From SURF-32 sp964648365 (GTDB lineage Bacteria > Planctomycetota > Phycisphaerae > UBA1845): a stretch of DNA of 64,000 bases. Shown piece after piece: positions 54,899 to 63,411 of the stretch (positions are counted from its first letter, which is position 1; every line of letters begins with the position of its first letter). Made by a program: the position numbers and the translations under genes. The stretch is taken from assembly GCA_964648365.1 (NCBI GenBank), contig CAZYLK010000007.1:1-64000 (forward strand), in the 5' to 3' direction. The notes beneath the pieces are model-generated. The model was given only the letters and a program-made list of their open reading frames with translations, ran no database searches and was not told the DNA's origin.

Positions 54899-55468
54899 AT
54901 GACAGACGCCGACAGTCCGTACCCGCCACATTACACGACGGCCACGCGCGCGCTGCTGCGCTTCGCGATGGTCATGCTCATCATCGGCCTGCTGAGCGGC
55001 GTCGCCTTTCAGGAATCGTCAAAGAAAGTGCCGCTGACGCCCGCCCCCGGCGGCCCCCCCTACTGGGACACGGTGCTGCGGCTGGCGGTGGTGCATGGGC
55101 ACGTCTTCGTGACCGGCGTGCTGATGCCCCTGGCCCTGGCCGGGATGCTGCACCTGGCCCGCCTCCACGGCGGCCGCCCGATCAGCCGCCGCGCCCTGAC
55201 GTGGGTCGTGCGGACCTACGTGCCGTTTGCGTCGGCGACCGTCACGCTGATGCTGCTTAAGGGGTATCACTTTCTACTGGCGGTGCGACGCGGGGCGACG
55301 GACATGATCGCCATCGACGCGTCCTACCTGGGCGGCAACCTCTGGCTGCGCCACGGCGTCTACGGCCTCTCTCACGTCGGCATGTCGCTTGGGCTGGGCA
55401 TCTTCGTGTGGTGCCTCTGGAGGAGCCTGGGCGCGGGCGGTCGGGAGTCGGCCGGCAGCGCTCCGTAG
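54899..55468 (+). CDS. DUF2871-like integral membrane protein
   Basis: A 189-residue protein with four or five hydrophobic helices (about 22-38, 68-88, 105-125, 150-175). VVHGHVFVTGVLMPLALAGMLH and LRHGVYGLSHVGMSLGLGIFVW contain regularly spaced His, reminiscent of DUF2871 or haem-type membrane proteins. GAGGGG precedes the ATG. It starts 69 bp after the anti-sigma gene and may be part of the same transcription unit. Confidence 0.65.
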   Translation: MTDADSPYPPHYTTATRALLRFAMVMLIIGLLSGVAFQESSKKVPLTPAPGGPPYWDTVLRLAVVHGHVFVTGVLMPLALAGMLHLARLHGGRPISRRALTWVVRTYVPFASATVTLMLLKGYHFLLAVRRGATDMIAIDASYLGGNLWLRHGVYGLSHVGMSLGLGIFVWCLWRSLGAGGRESAGSAP

Positions 55469-55524
55469 CGGGCTCCACGCGGCACCGCTGGAGTCTCGTC
55501 AGCCCGAACGAGCACAGCAGCAAC

Positions 55525-55938
55525 CTACTTCACCTTCGAGACAGGCTGATCCGGATGCGCCGGATTCGGCAGGACGCGCCGGCCCTGACAATCCGCCAGC
55601 AGGTCCAGCTTTTCCAGGACGGTCTGCCCGATGAGCACTTCGTCGCCGAGCACCAGCGCCTCCTCAAGGGTATCGCGGCCGAGCAATTCAAAGATGATCG
55701 GGCCGGTCACGTCGACCGTGTCCTTGCGGCCGTCGGCGTACTCGGCAACCCGCTGTCCGCGGATGCCCAGGCCCAGCCGCTCGCGGATGTGGACGGGGAT
55801 GACGGATCGCACGGCGCCGGTCTCCACCAGTGCATCGGCCTCGTAGGATCGGACCGACGTGGCCGGAATATCGCCCGTGCGGGAGCGCTCGTCGTCTACC
55901 GCATTGGTGAGCCGTACCCGGACGCGTATCTCGCCCAT
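55525..55938 (-). CDS. Retropepsin-like aspartic protease-fold protein with Glu at the catalytic site
   Basis: A 137-residue clan AA-type protein. ADALVETGAVRSVIP aligns with the (V)DTGA active-site loop of retropepsin-like proteins, but the Asp is Glu39 (codon GAG). Further features are the flap-like YADGRKDTVDVTGPIIFEL and the late LGDEVLIGQTVLEKLDL strand (I-G-x-x-x-L). Such small proteins are frequent in cyanobacteria and Planctomycetota; activity is rarely shown. The ATG at 55938 is preferred for its GAGGGCAGG site; a longer start exists at 55977. Confidence 0.75.
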   Translation of the reverse strand: MGEIRVRVRLTNAVDDERSRTGDIPATSVRSYEADALVETGAVRSVIPVHIRERLGLGIRGQRVAEYADGRKDTVDVTGPIIFELLGRDTLEEALVLGDEVLIGQTVLEKLDLLADCQGRRVLPNPAHPDQPVSKVK

Positions 55939-56102
55939 GCCTGCCCTCTCGTCTTGTTGATTCAACTGGACGGCCATGCCTTATTTTAGTTCAGGAGGCC
56001 AGACACGCCAACTCAATCCTCGCGCGCAACTCCGCACCCGGGATGAACGGCCCTTGCAGACGGGGATGATCTGCTACGCAGCGATCACGCGCCCGTACAG
56101 CG

Positions 56103-57416
56103 CTACCCCGCGCCCGGATGCGATTGCCCTGCCCCCCCCACATGCCGCACCAGCCGCTCCCACTGCGAAAAATAATCCCGCTCCGCCACGTCCATCGGGC
56201 TTTTGAAAAAGCAGGCCAGATGCTTCATCGGCCCACTCGCACCGCGGCGCAGCTCCAGTTCCGCGAATCGGGCGATGTCGATGACCAGCGGCGCGGCCAG
56301 CATCGAGTCGCTGCCCTGCCAGGTGAATTGCATGTTCATCTTGGTGCCCAGGAACCCCTGGAAGTGGATAAAGTCCCAGGCGACCTTCCAGTCGTCGAGC
56401 GACGGGATGTACTCGATCGAGGTGTGCGTGGCGGGCTTGTAGCCGACGACGTCGGCGATGGTGGAATCCTTCGACTTGATCTTCGCCGCTCGTGTGCTTG
56501 CATCGGCCAGCACCTGTCCGTCCCGGTTGCCGAGAATGTTATGCCCCACCCACGAGAGCACCTTCAGGTGCCGCATGGCGAACATCGGCGCCAGCACCGA
56601 CTTGATCAGCGTCTCTCCCGTCTTGCCGTCGCATCCCATGTAGGGACGGCCGAGTTCCTCCGCCCGGGCGCGCAGCGCGGGAACCGAAATGCCCAGCGAA
56701 GGCGTGAAGTTGACGTACGCACAGCCGGCCTCCACCGCTGCCAGTGCATAGAGCGAACTCGTCGAGAGCACGTCCTGTCCGGGTGACGAGAGCAGCCGGT
56801 CAAGTTCAGGCCAATCGCGCAGTGACTCGGATGCGGCGTGATTCGATTCGCACGACGAGACGTTGATGACCACGACGCGATCGAGCCGGTTCTCTTCGCG
56901 GAAGCGGCGAATGTCCGCGCACAGGCGGTCGATGGTCGCGCGTGCCGTCGGTTCGGCACTTCTTGCTCTCGGCCGCACGGGGTTCTGATCCAACATGCCG
57001 CGCACGGCCGCGGTTGCCCCAAGCAGCGAGCCGGCCGCGACGTTGGCGTGCATGGCCACCAGGTCGTCGCTGCAGTAGCGAATGACCTCAGGCTCGAACA
57101 GTCCCGCCCGGTCGTGCGTCTCCAGCACCGCATCGAGGAGCGTAACGTCACGTACCTCGTGGCCCCCCAGGATGATCTGATCCAGGGCGATCAGTCCGGC
57201 GTCCGCGAAGGCCGGCAGTTGTGAAACCAGACCCTCCTGCCCGCACAGCCCTCGTTTCAGCGCCGCCAGCCCCAGGGCGACACTGCTGCCGATCGACCCG
57301 CACACGCCGATCAGCCACAGGCCCGTTCGATTGTCGGTTGCCACGCCCAAAAAAAACGTCTCCCCCGTCGAGCCCCCATCATAGGGGATCGGGGCCTGCG
57401 GTTCCATGAAGGGCAT
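56103..57416 (-). CDS. ino1: Myo-inositol-1-phosphate synthase
   Basis: A 437-residue NAD-dependent enzyme converting glucose-6-phosphate to inositol-1-phosphate, the entry to phosphatidylinositol and inositol-based solutes. NAD-binding GLWLIGVCGSIGSSVALGL, VVVINVSSCESNH, YVNFTPSLGISVPAL, YMGCDGKTGETLIKSVL, VGHNILGNRDGQVL and KSKDSTIADVV match the family core and the conserved lysines. The ATG at 57416 has a G-rich run just upstream; an ATG three codons further is possible. Confidence 0.93.
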   Translation of the reverse strand: MPFMEPQAPIPYDGGSTGETFFLGVATDNRTGLWLIGVCGSIGSSVALGLAALKRGLCGQEGLVSQLPAFADAGLIALDQIILGGHEVRDVTLLDAVLETHDRAGLFEPEVIRYCSDDLVAMHANVAAGSLLGATAAVRGMLDQNPVRPRARSAEPTARATIDRLCADIRRFREENRLDRVVVINVSSCESNHAASESLRDWPELDRLLSSPGQDVLSTSSLYALAAVEAGCAYVNFTPSLGISVPALRARAEELGRPYMGCDGKTGETLIKSVLAPMFAMRHLKVLSWVGHNILGNRDGQVLADASTRAAKIKSKDSTIADVVGYKPATHTSIEYIPSLDDWKVAWDFIHFQGFLGTKMNMQFTWQGSDSMLAAPLVIDIARFAELELRRGASGPMKHLACFFKSPMDVAERDYFSQWERLVRHVGGAGQSHPGAG

Positions 57417-57615
57417 CCCCCCCGGACGAATGTCCCGCCGGGCACGCCCCCATGCGAAGGAGAGACGATTGCCCGCGCCGTCTGCCCCGCGGAGCGGGCT
57501 TGTGCTGCGGCGCGGAACGACGGCGGAGCGGCCGCCCGCCATCGGGGCTGCCGCTCCGCCAGGTTTTCGAGCATGCTTCCGCCGCGCGCCGTCGCGGCCG
57601 CGGTCGGATCGGGTT

Positions 57616-58518
57616 CTACAGGCAGCTATCCCGCTTGCCCTTGACCTTCTTGCAGAACCCCGGTCCGCCGTCCGGGCAGTCGAGCTTCTTGATCACGAGC
57701 TTCTTGTCGCAGTCCTTGACTTCCTCGCAGTCCTGGCCGGACCCGATGACGTCGCCGCGGCTCGGGCACACGTTGCAGCCCTTCTTGGGCTTCGGATTGG
57801 CGCTGAGGGCGTACTGGCAGCCACCGCCGCCGCCGCTGGTGGAGGCGCGGACCAGCCACAGGCCCGGGAAGTTGATTGCATCTACGTCGAACCACCCGAC
57901 CGTCGTGCCGAACTGGTTCGGGTCGAACTGAGCGCCGTTCTGTCCGGTGACCCAGGCGCGTCCCTGAGAGGTCTGTGCCTGGTCCAGCGCCGCGGGGAAG
58001 TCACCCGGCTGCCCGCGGACTTCGTTGCGGGTCCAGACGACGACGAAGAACCGGTTGCCCACTGCGCCGACGTTCGTGTCAGGGATGTCGACCGTCACAA
58101 ACTCGTTGTTGTCGACGCCGGACTGCACCGACGCGGCCTTCGCCAGGAACGCCCCGTCGGACGGATTGCCGTCCTGGTTCGGGTCGGACCACAGACCGAT
58201 GCCGAACGGGCGCCCGTTCTCGCCGCAGGGCGGACTGGTGCAACCAGGCGATCCGAACGCGGCCGACAGCGACGTGACGGTTTCATTGCCCTGCGTGACC
58301 TGGAACCGGGCCAGCCACACGACGACGCCGCCGGCCGTCAGACCGAGCGCGTCTTCGGCCGAGCCATCATCGTGCATGTATTCGTCGGCGAGCGTGCCCG
58401 GCGTCGTCGCGATGCCGTTGAACGCCGGCGCACCCGACGCGCTGAACGGAGACTCCTGCGCCATTACCCCACTGGCCAGCATCATTGCCACCACCCCACA
58501 GCCAATCAGACGCTTCAT
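57616..58518 (-). CDS. Secreted protein with 8-Cys C-terminal tail (first copy)
   Basis: A 300-residue protein with a signal peptide (cleavage near GVMAQE). The body (about 30-230) is beta-rich (VVVWLARFQVTQGN, FGIGLWSDPNQDGNP, RFFVVVWTRNEVRG) and resembles choice-of-anchor or LamG-like sandwiches, without a clear family. The last 69 residues form a Cys-rich module: CQYALSAN, KPKKGCNVCP, VKDC, IKKLDCPDGGPGFCKKVKG. This tail is 55/69 identical to that of the protein at 59138-60028, while the bodies differ. GGGGAG precedes the ATG. Confidence 0.75.
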   Translation of the reverse strand: MKRLIGCGVVAMMLASGVMAQESPFSASGAPAFNGIATTPGTLADEYMHDDGSAEDALGLTAGGVVVWLARFQVTQGNETVTSLSAAFGSPGCTSPPCGENGRPFGIGLWSDPNQDGNPSDGAFLAKAASVQSGVDNNEFVTVDIPDTNVGAVGNRFFVVVWTRNEVRGQPGDFPAALDQAQTSQGRAWVTGQNGAQFDPNQFGTTVGWFDVDAINFPGLWLVRASTSGGGGGCQYALSANPKPKKGCNVCPSRGDVIGSGQDCEEVKDCDKKLVIKKLDCPDGGPGFCKKVKGKRDSCL

Positions 58519-59009
58519 CGTTCGATACTCCCCAAAAAGAAAATGTCCCTCGACTCTCCGCGAGCCGTGAACAGGAAACGCCGGTCCAGTGACGGCGCGC
58601 GTGGTGACAGAGCCACGACTGCAATGGCGCAGCGCGACACGTCGCCGGCCGTGGCCGAGCCAGCGCCGCGCGCAATCATGCGCCCCCCCGCGTCAACTGC
58701 GGCCCGGAACGTACTCTTACGCGCAACGGCCGACGCGAAACGCTCTGGTGTCGCGGCTCAAGCGCCGTCCATTCGCCGTTACGCGGAATTGACGTTCGAG
58801 CGGACAGAATGAGTTGATGCGTTCTTGTCGTGCATACGCAACGGGAAGGCGACGCATTCGCAGCATTGGAGGGGAGTAATTGCGAGGAAGTCGGAACATG
58901 CTGCCCAAATGAGCCGCGTCGACAGCGGGGTAAGCGAGATCGCCGATGCGGGGTTCAGGGTAGCAGTCTGGTTGCGGGCGGCCGCAGGGGGCGGAACGCG
59001 CGGGTGTGT

Positions 59010-59047
59010 AAAAACAGAGCGACCGGCCCCTATCTGGCCGGCCGCTC
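59010..59047 (-). terminator. Intrinsic terminator of the second Cys-tail gene
   Basis: On the minus strand GAGCGGCCGGCC, a short loop and GGCCGGTCGCTC (12 pairs, one G-T), then TG and TTTTT. This is a textbook rho-independent terminator. Confidence 0.85.
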
Positions 59048-59086
59048 GGTCCTCCTCTCCTTTTGCAAGGAGACATCAGACGAAAG

Positions 59087-59123
59087 GCAACGGGCCCGGC
59101 GGAGGTCCGCCGGGCCCCGTTGC
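59087..59123 (-). terminator. Long hairpin just after the second Cys-tail gene
   Basis: GCAACGGGCCCGGCGGA pairs almost perfectly with TCCGCCGGGCCCCGTTGC (one bulged base, 2-base loop), 14 bases past the stop codon. The following minus-strand bases CTTTCGTCT are only partly T-rich, so it may act with the terminator at 59010-59047 or protect the mRNA 3' end. Confidence 0.65.
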
Positions 59124-59137
59124 TGATGTTGCTGGGC

Positions 59138-60028
59138 TTACTCGATGCAGGCGTCGCGCTTGCCCTTGACCTTCTTGCAGAAGCCGGGGCCGCCGTCCGG
59201 GCAGTCGAGCTTCTTGATCACGATCTTCTTGGCGCAGTCCTTCACGTCCTGGCAGGCTTCGCCGGAGCTGAAGATGTCGCCCTTGCGCGGACAGACGTTG
59301 CAGCCCTTCTTCGGCTTGGAGTTCGCCGACAGGGCGTACTGACAGCCACCTTCGCCGCCGCCGCCTTCATCGTTCCAGCAGATGACCAGGTGGACGTTCG
59401 GGAAGTTGATCCCCGCCAGGTCGCCCCAGTTCGCCAAGCCGCAGGCGGCCGAGCGGATGAAGCTGGGCGCGCTCTGACCGGCGGTGTTCGAGCCCGGCCA
59501 CAGGCCCCAGTTCAGACGGAACGAATCCGGGTTGTAGATCTCGATGACGAGGTTGGTGCCACCGGCGATCGCCACGTCCGGGAAGTCCGCGGTGAAGATC
59601 TGGCCGGCGGTGCCGTCCGGAATGTCCACGTTGGCCGTCGCCAGAACGGTCGCACCACCGAAGGTCGGGAAGCTCGGCGCGCTGTACGCACGGACTTCGA
59701 TCGCGCAGGGACGACCCTGGCCGGTGTTGTCACGACAGGTCTCGATGCCAAACCGAACCTGCTTCAGGGTCGTGGCGCTCTGGACCGACCAGCGGCGGGC
59801 GTGACCGTTTTCGGTCACGGTGATGCCGCTGTCCGGCGAGCAGGCCACTGCGTTACCGGGCGTGATGGTCTCGTTGTCGCTGCCCTGGCACTGCTCAGCC
59901 AGAACGATCGGACCGGGAACCGTGATCAGGTCGGCGGGAGCGCCGATCGCGTCACGCGAAAACTCCTGGGCCGACGCCAGCGAGCCGGCGCACAGCAGTC
60001 CACACACCCCAAACAATGCACGTTTCAT
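59138..60028 (-). CDS. Secreted protein with 8-Cys C-terminal tail (second copy)
   Basis: A 296-residue protein with signal peptide (cleavage near SLASAQE). The body (about 25-225) is beta-rich with paired Cys (TVPGPIVLAEQCQGSD, SFRLNWGLWPGSNTAG) and does not resemble the body of the first copy. After a Gly-rich hinge (NDEGGGGEGG) the last 69-70 residues repeat the Cys module: CQYALSAN, KPKKGCNVCP, VKDCAKKIVIKKLDCPDG, FCKKVKGKRDAC. AGGAGG lies upstream of the ATG. Tandem terminators after the gene suggest strong expression. Confidence 0.75.
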   Translation of the reverse strand: MKRALFGVCGLLCAGSLASAQEFSRDAIGAPADLITVPGPIVLAEQCQGSDNETITPGNAVACSPDSGITVTENGHARRWSVQSATTLKQVRFGIETCRDNTGQGRPCAIEVRAYSAPSFPTFGGATVLATANVDIPDGTAGQIFTADFPDVAIAGGTNLVIEIYNPDSFRLNWGLWPGSNTAGQSAPSFIRSAACGLANWGDLAGINFPNVHLVICWNDEGGGGEGGCQYALSANSKPKKGCNVCPRKGDIFSSGEACQDVKDCAKKIVIKKLDCPDGGPGFCKKVKGKRDACIE

Positions 60029-60683
60029 CTACCGTCCTCCTACACCCAAAGAAGAGTTGGGAACCAGAGAGCCTCCGCGCTACGTCGGCAGGGGTCTCTC
60101 GACATGAACAACCTCACCGCAATCCCGGCACCGCACGCGCACCTGCCTCGCGGCATACGCGCGTCGAACCGGATCGGCGACTTACACGCAAACATTTACC
60201 TGAGAACCACACCCCCCACCTGGTGAGCCGTGGTTCCGACTTGTTCAGCACGAGTTTGTCCGGACAGTCCGAAAGGGAGGAGGGATCGGCCGATGGCAAT
60301 CGTCTGACGAGGCGAGTAACACTCGCGCTCGCGCCGTCCCCTGCGACTCAGAAACCCCCAGTATCAGTCCTTCCTGCCTGCCAAAGACGCAGCTCGTCGT
60401 TCGATCCGGCGATTCTAGGGAGTTGCGCATTTCATGTCAAGAACCGTCACACTAAACTCCTGCTCCGAGAGCAGCAGCACTGGTGGGACGGAGCATGTGC
60501 CCCGCCACACCCGAACGCCGTTGCTGCAGAACGCCGCGGACGATGCGGGGGCTGGACGCCGGAGGCGCAGCGGCGGAGCGGATGCCGACCCCGCCTGGGA
60601 GCGACGGTACGGCGGACCCCTGTGGGTAGAGGGGCGGGCCGATTGTGGGTTGCCGGCCGGACGTCGCCGGGCGAGCGATATTC
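60029..60683. other. Intergenic region upstream of the second Cys-tail gene and tadA
   Basis: I see no gene in these 655 bp. The frames here are short, lack ribosome sites and match nothing I recognise. The region serves two divergent genes; I could not pick a promoter with confidence. Confidence 0.4.
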
Positions 60684-61160
60684 ATGGACTGCGAGCCTGA
60701 ACCGGACGAGCGGTGGATGCGACAGGCGCTGCACGAAGCTGCGGCCGCCGAAGAACGCGGCGAGGTGCCCGTCGGCGCGGTCGTCGTCCGGGAAAACCGT
60801 GTTATCGGCCGCGGGCACAACCAGCGGGAGACGCTCAAGGATCCAACGGCGCACGCGGAGATGCTCGCCCTCACGTCGGCCGCCGCGGCCGTAGGCGACT
60901 GGCGCCTGTCCGACTGCGCGCTCTACGTCACGCTGGAGCCGTGCGCCATGTGTGCCGGCGCCATCGTTCTCGCCCGCGTCCGCCGCGTGGTCTACGGCGC
61001 AACCGATCCCAAGGCCGGCGCCTGCGAGACGCTCTACCGGTTGCTGACGGATCCGCGTCTCAATCACACGGTCGAGATCGGGACGCCTGTGCTCGCCGAC
61101 GAATGTGCCGCCATCCTGCGCCGGTTTTTCGCGGCCCAGCGGGCACTCGGCAAGAAATAG
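60684..61160 (+). CDS. tadA: tRNA-specific adenosine deaminase
   Basis: A 158-residue zinc deaminase that converts the wobble adenosine of tRNA-Arg(ACG) to inosine. Active-site motifs are PTAHAEMLAL (His zinc ligand and catalytic Glu) and TLEPCAMCAGAI (PCxxC zinc ligands); DPKAGACETLYRLL is the conserved TadA C-terminal feature. The ATG at 60684 gives the usual N-terminus (ERWMRQALHEA); an ATG 13 codons upstream is less likely. Confidence 0.93.
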   Translation: MDCEPEPDERWMRQALHEAAAAEERGEVPVGAVVVRENRVIGRGHNQRETLKDPTAHAEMLALTSAAAAVGDWRLSDCALYVTLEPCAMCAGAIVLARVRRVVYGATDPKAGACETLYRLLTDPRLNHTVEIGTPVLADECAAILRRFFAAQRALGKK

Positions 61161-61534
61161 GCCGCGGCCGGTCCGGAGGGGCGTGGAGCATCATCGGCGG
61201 GTGGCGCTCTCGCTGGCGCTGGGGCGTGGTCGCACGGTCTCGTCGTCGAGGCCGTGGCTCTCGCTGGTGCTGCGGCGTGGTGGCACGCTTTCGTCTTCGA
61301 GGCCGTGGCCAGCGTCGCCAAATCCAGCAGCATACGGGAGAATGCTCCCAGCAGACGCGGCTGGAACGTCCGACGCGGCGTTAACGTCTGTCCAAGCGTG
61401 GACCGAAACGGCATAATGGCCCGCCGCGTGCCAGCCGGTCCGGCGAACCGCGGTCCGCAGCGGCGGACGCCGGCGCGCCCGGCCGGACGGCGACGTCCGC
61501 CGATTCGGATCCCTTCGGCGTGAAAGGTCAGGTC
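61161..61534. other. Intergenic region with degenerate repeats
   Basis: Between tadA and fbp. It contains the 51-bp tandem pair and GC-rich sequence, with the ribosome site for fbp (AAAGGTCAGGTC) at its end. No gene. Confidence 0.5.
61207..61308. repeat. Two tandem 51-bp units related to the 8-kb repeat family
   Basis: Units 61207-61257 and 61258-61308 differ at six positions. Each ends with TCGTCxTCGAGGCCGTGG, which is the reverse complement of the core of the 47-bp units at 8050-8298. In this copy the orientation is opposite and the sequences have diverged. Confidence 0.75.
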
Positions 61535-62527
61535 ATGGCAAGCAGAGAACGTCGTCCCCTGGTCACGGTCCAGTCCCATATCCTCGAGCGACAGCGTGCT
61601 CATCCGCTCGCCACCGGGGATTTCAGTTGGCTGCTCTCCGGTATCACGCTCGCGACCAAGGTCATCGAGTCGCAGGTCCGTCGTGCCGGCATCGTGGACA
61701 TCTACGGGGACACCGGCGACGTCAACGTCCAGGGGGAGCTGGTCCAGAAACTCGACGTCATCGCCAATCAGACGATTCTCCGAAGCCTCGGTTATCGGGG
61801 CAACGTCGGCATCATGGCTTCCGAAGAGGATGACGAGCCGCACATCATCAAGGAGGCTGAAGACGGCGCGAAGTACATCGTGCTGTTCGACCCGCTCGAC
61901 GGATCGAGCAACATCGACGTGAACATTTCCGTCGGCACCATCTTCTCGATTCTCCGCCGCAAGCCCGGCGTGAACCGCGACGCCGTCAACGATCACATCC
62001 TCCAGCCCGGCGTCGAACAGGTCGCCGCCGGTTACGTCATCTACAGCAGCAGCACCGTGCTGGCCTATACCACCGGCGACGGCGTCCACATGTTTACGCT
62101 CGATCCGCTGATCGGCGCCTACGTCCTGACGCGTGAGGACGTCAAGATGCCCGACAAGGGCAAGACCTACAGCGTCAACGAGGCGTACTCGCGCTCTTTC
62201 CCCGCCGGCAACCAGCGATACCTCGACTGGGCCAAGACCGAGGGCTACAAGCTGCGCTACATCGGATCGCTCGTGGCGGACTTTCACCGCACGCTTCTGC
62301 GCGGCGGCGTGTTCCTCTATCCGCCGACCGACGACGCGCCCGAGGGCAAGCTCCGTCTGCTGTACGAGGCGAATCCGCTCGCCTTTCTGGCGGAGCAGGC
62401 TGGGGGCGCGGCCACGGACGGCGAGCGCCGGATCCTGGAAAAAGTGCCGAAGTCGCTGCATCAGCGGACGCCGCTCGTCGTCGGCAGCAAGGTGGAGGTT
62501 GACCGCGTGATGTCGTTCAATGGCTGA
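61535..62527 (+). CDS. fbp: Class I fructose-1,6-bisphosphatase
   Basis: A 330-residue Mg-dependent sugar phosphatase of gluconeogenesis. Class I motifs: GDVNVQGELVQKLDVIAN, IMASEEDDEP (metal-binding acids), LFDPLDGSSNIDVNISVGTI (metal/phosphate site) and a C-terminal KSLHQRTPLVVGSK. No Cys-rich redox insertion is seen. The ATG at 61535 follows a ribosome-like AAAGGTCAGG; a GTG five codons upstream is the alternative. Confidence 0.95.
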   Translation: MASRERRPLVTVQSHILERQRAHPLATGDFSWLLSGITLATKVIESQVRRAGIVDIYGDTGDVNVQGELVQKLDVIANQTILRSLGYRGNVGIMASEEDDEPHIIKEAEDGAKYIVLFDPLDGSSNIDVNISVGTIFSILRRKPGVNRDAVNDHILQPGVEQVAAGYVIYSSSTVLAYTTGDGVHMFTLDPLIGAYVLTREDVKMPDKGKTYSVNEAYSRSFPAGNQRYLDWAKTEGYKLRYIGSLVADFHRTLLRGGVFLYPPTDDAPEGKLRLLYEANPLAFLAEQAGGAATDGERRILEKVPKSLHQRTPLVVGSKVEVDRVMSFNG

Positions 62528-62553
62528 GTTGCGCGGGCGCCGCGGACACGGTC

Positions 62554-63411
62554 ATGGCCGCGCCGCGTTGCGACTCCGCGAGCCCGAGCATGCACGAACC
62601 GATCGAAGGCGTCATCGACCGCGTCGTCTGCGCGGACAATCTAGAACTGCTGCGCGAACTGCCGGACGGGTGCTGCGATCTGATCTATGCCGACCCGCCC
62701 TTCATGACCGGCCGCCGGTTCACCGGCGCCGCGGCGGCTGGATTCGAAGACAGCTTTCCCGGTGGCATCGAAGAGTATCTTGGGTTCATGCGGCCGCGGC
62801 TTGAACAGATGCACCGCGTCCTGGCGGAGCGCGGAACGCTCTATCTGCACGTCGATCCGCGCACGTCTCACTATCTCAAGGTTCTGCTCGACGGCCTCTT
62901 CGGCGAGCGACAGTTTCTCAACGAGATCATCTGGAGCTATCGCACGGGCGGCCCCGCGGGTCGACGATTCCCGCGCAAGCATGACGTGCTTCTCGCCTAC
63001 GCCCGCCGGTTCGGCGCCCACAAATTCAATCCGATCCGCTCGGGTTCGTATCGAACCGATGGGATACGCCTGGATGAAGGAGGCCGACCTTACAAGACCA
63101 CGCGCCGCGGACGACTTTACTTCCACCCGGACGGCCCCTGCGTCAGCGACGTATGGGACATCCCGTTCCTGTCCACGGTCTCATCCGAGCGGGCCGGCTT
63201 CCCGACCCAGAAGCCGCTGGCGCTGCTGACGCGGATCATCACGGCCGCCACCGATCCGGGGGATCTGGTCGCGGATTTCTTCTGCGGCAGCGGAACCACC
63301 CTGGTGGCGGCAAAGGCGGCCGGCCGGCGGTGGCTGGGCTGTGATCGGGAATCCGCCGCGACGGACCTGGCCCGCCAGCGTCTGTCGGACATCGATTCGG
63401 GCCGGTCGTGA
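62554..63411 (+). CDS. Orphan beta-class DNA methyltransferase (N4-C or N6-A)
   Basis: A 285-residue S-adenosylmethionine-dependent DNA methylase. Motif IV DLIYADPPFMTG is N-terminal to motif I VADFFCGSGTTLVAA, the beta-class order. The closing region GFPTQKPLALL is typical of type III/Mod-like and CcrM-like enzymes. No restriction subunit is nearby, so it is probably an orphan methylase. The start at 62554 or at 62590 (MHEPIEG) cannot be decided. Confidence 0.9.
   Translation: MAAPRCDSASPSMHEPIEGVIDRVVCADNLELLRELPDGCCDLIYADPPFMTGRRFTGAAAAGFEDSFPGGIEEYLGFMRPRLEQMHRVLAERGTLYLHVDPRTSHYLKVLLDGLFGERQFLNEIIWSYRTGGPAGRRFPRKHDVLLAYARRFGAHKFNPIRSGSYRTDGIRLDEGGRPYKTTRRGRLYFHPDGPCVSDVWDIPFLSTVSSERAGFPTQKPLALLTRIITAATDPGDLVADFFCGSGTTLVAAKAAGRRWLGCDRESAATDLARQRLSDIDSGRS

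Larger units (their letters stand above)
58519..59137. other. Intergenic region with two hairpins
   Basis: No gene is supported in 619 bp between the two Cys-tail genes. The right-hand part contains the two strong hairpins that end the 59138-60028 gene; the left part holds the ribosome site and presumably the promoter of the first copy. Confidence 0.5.
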
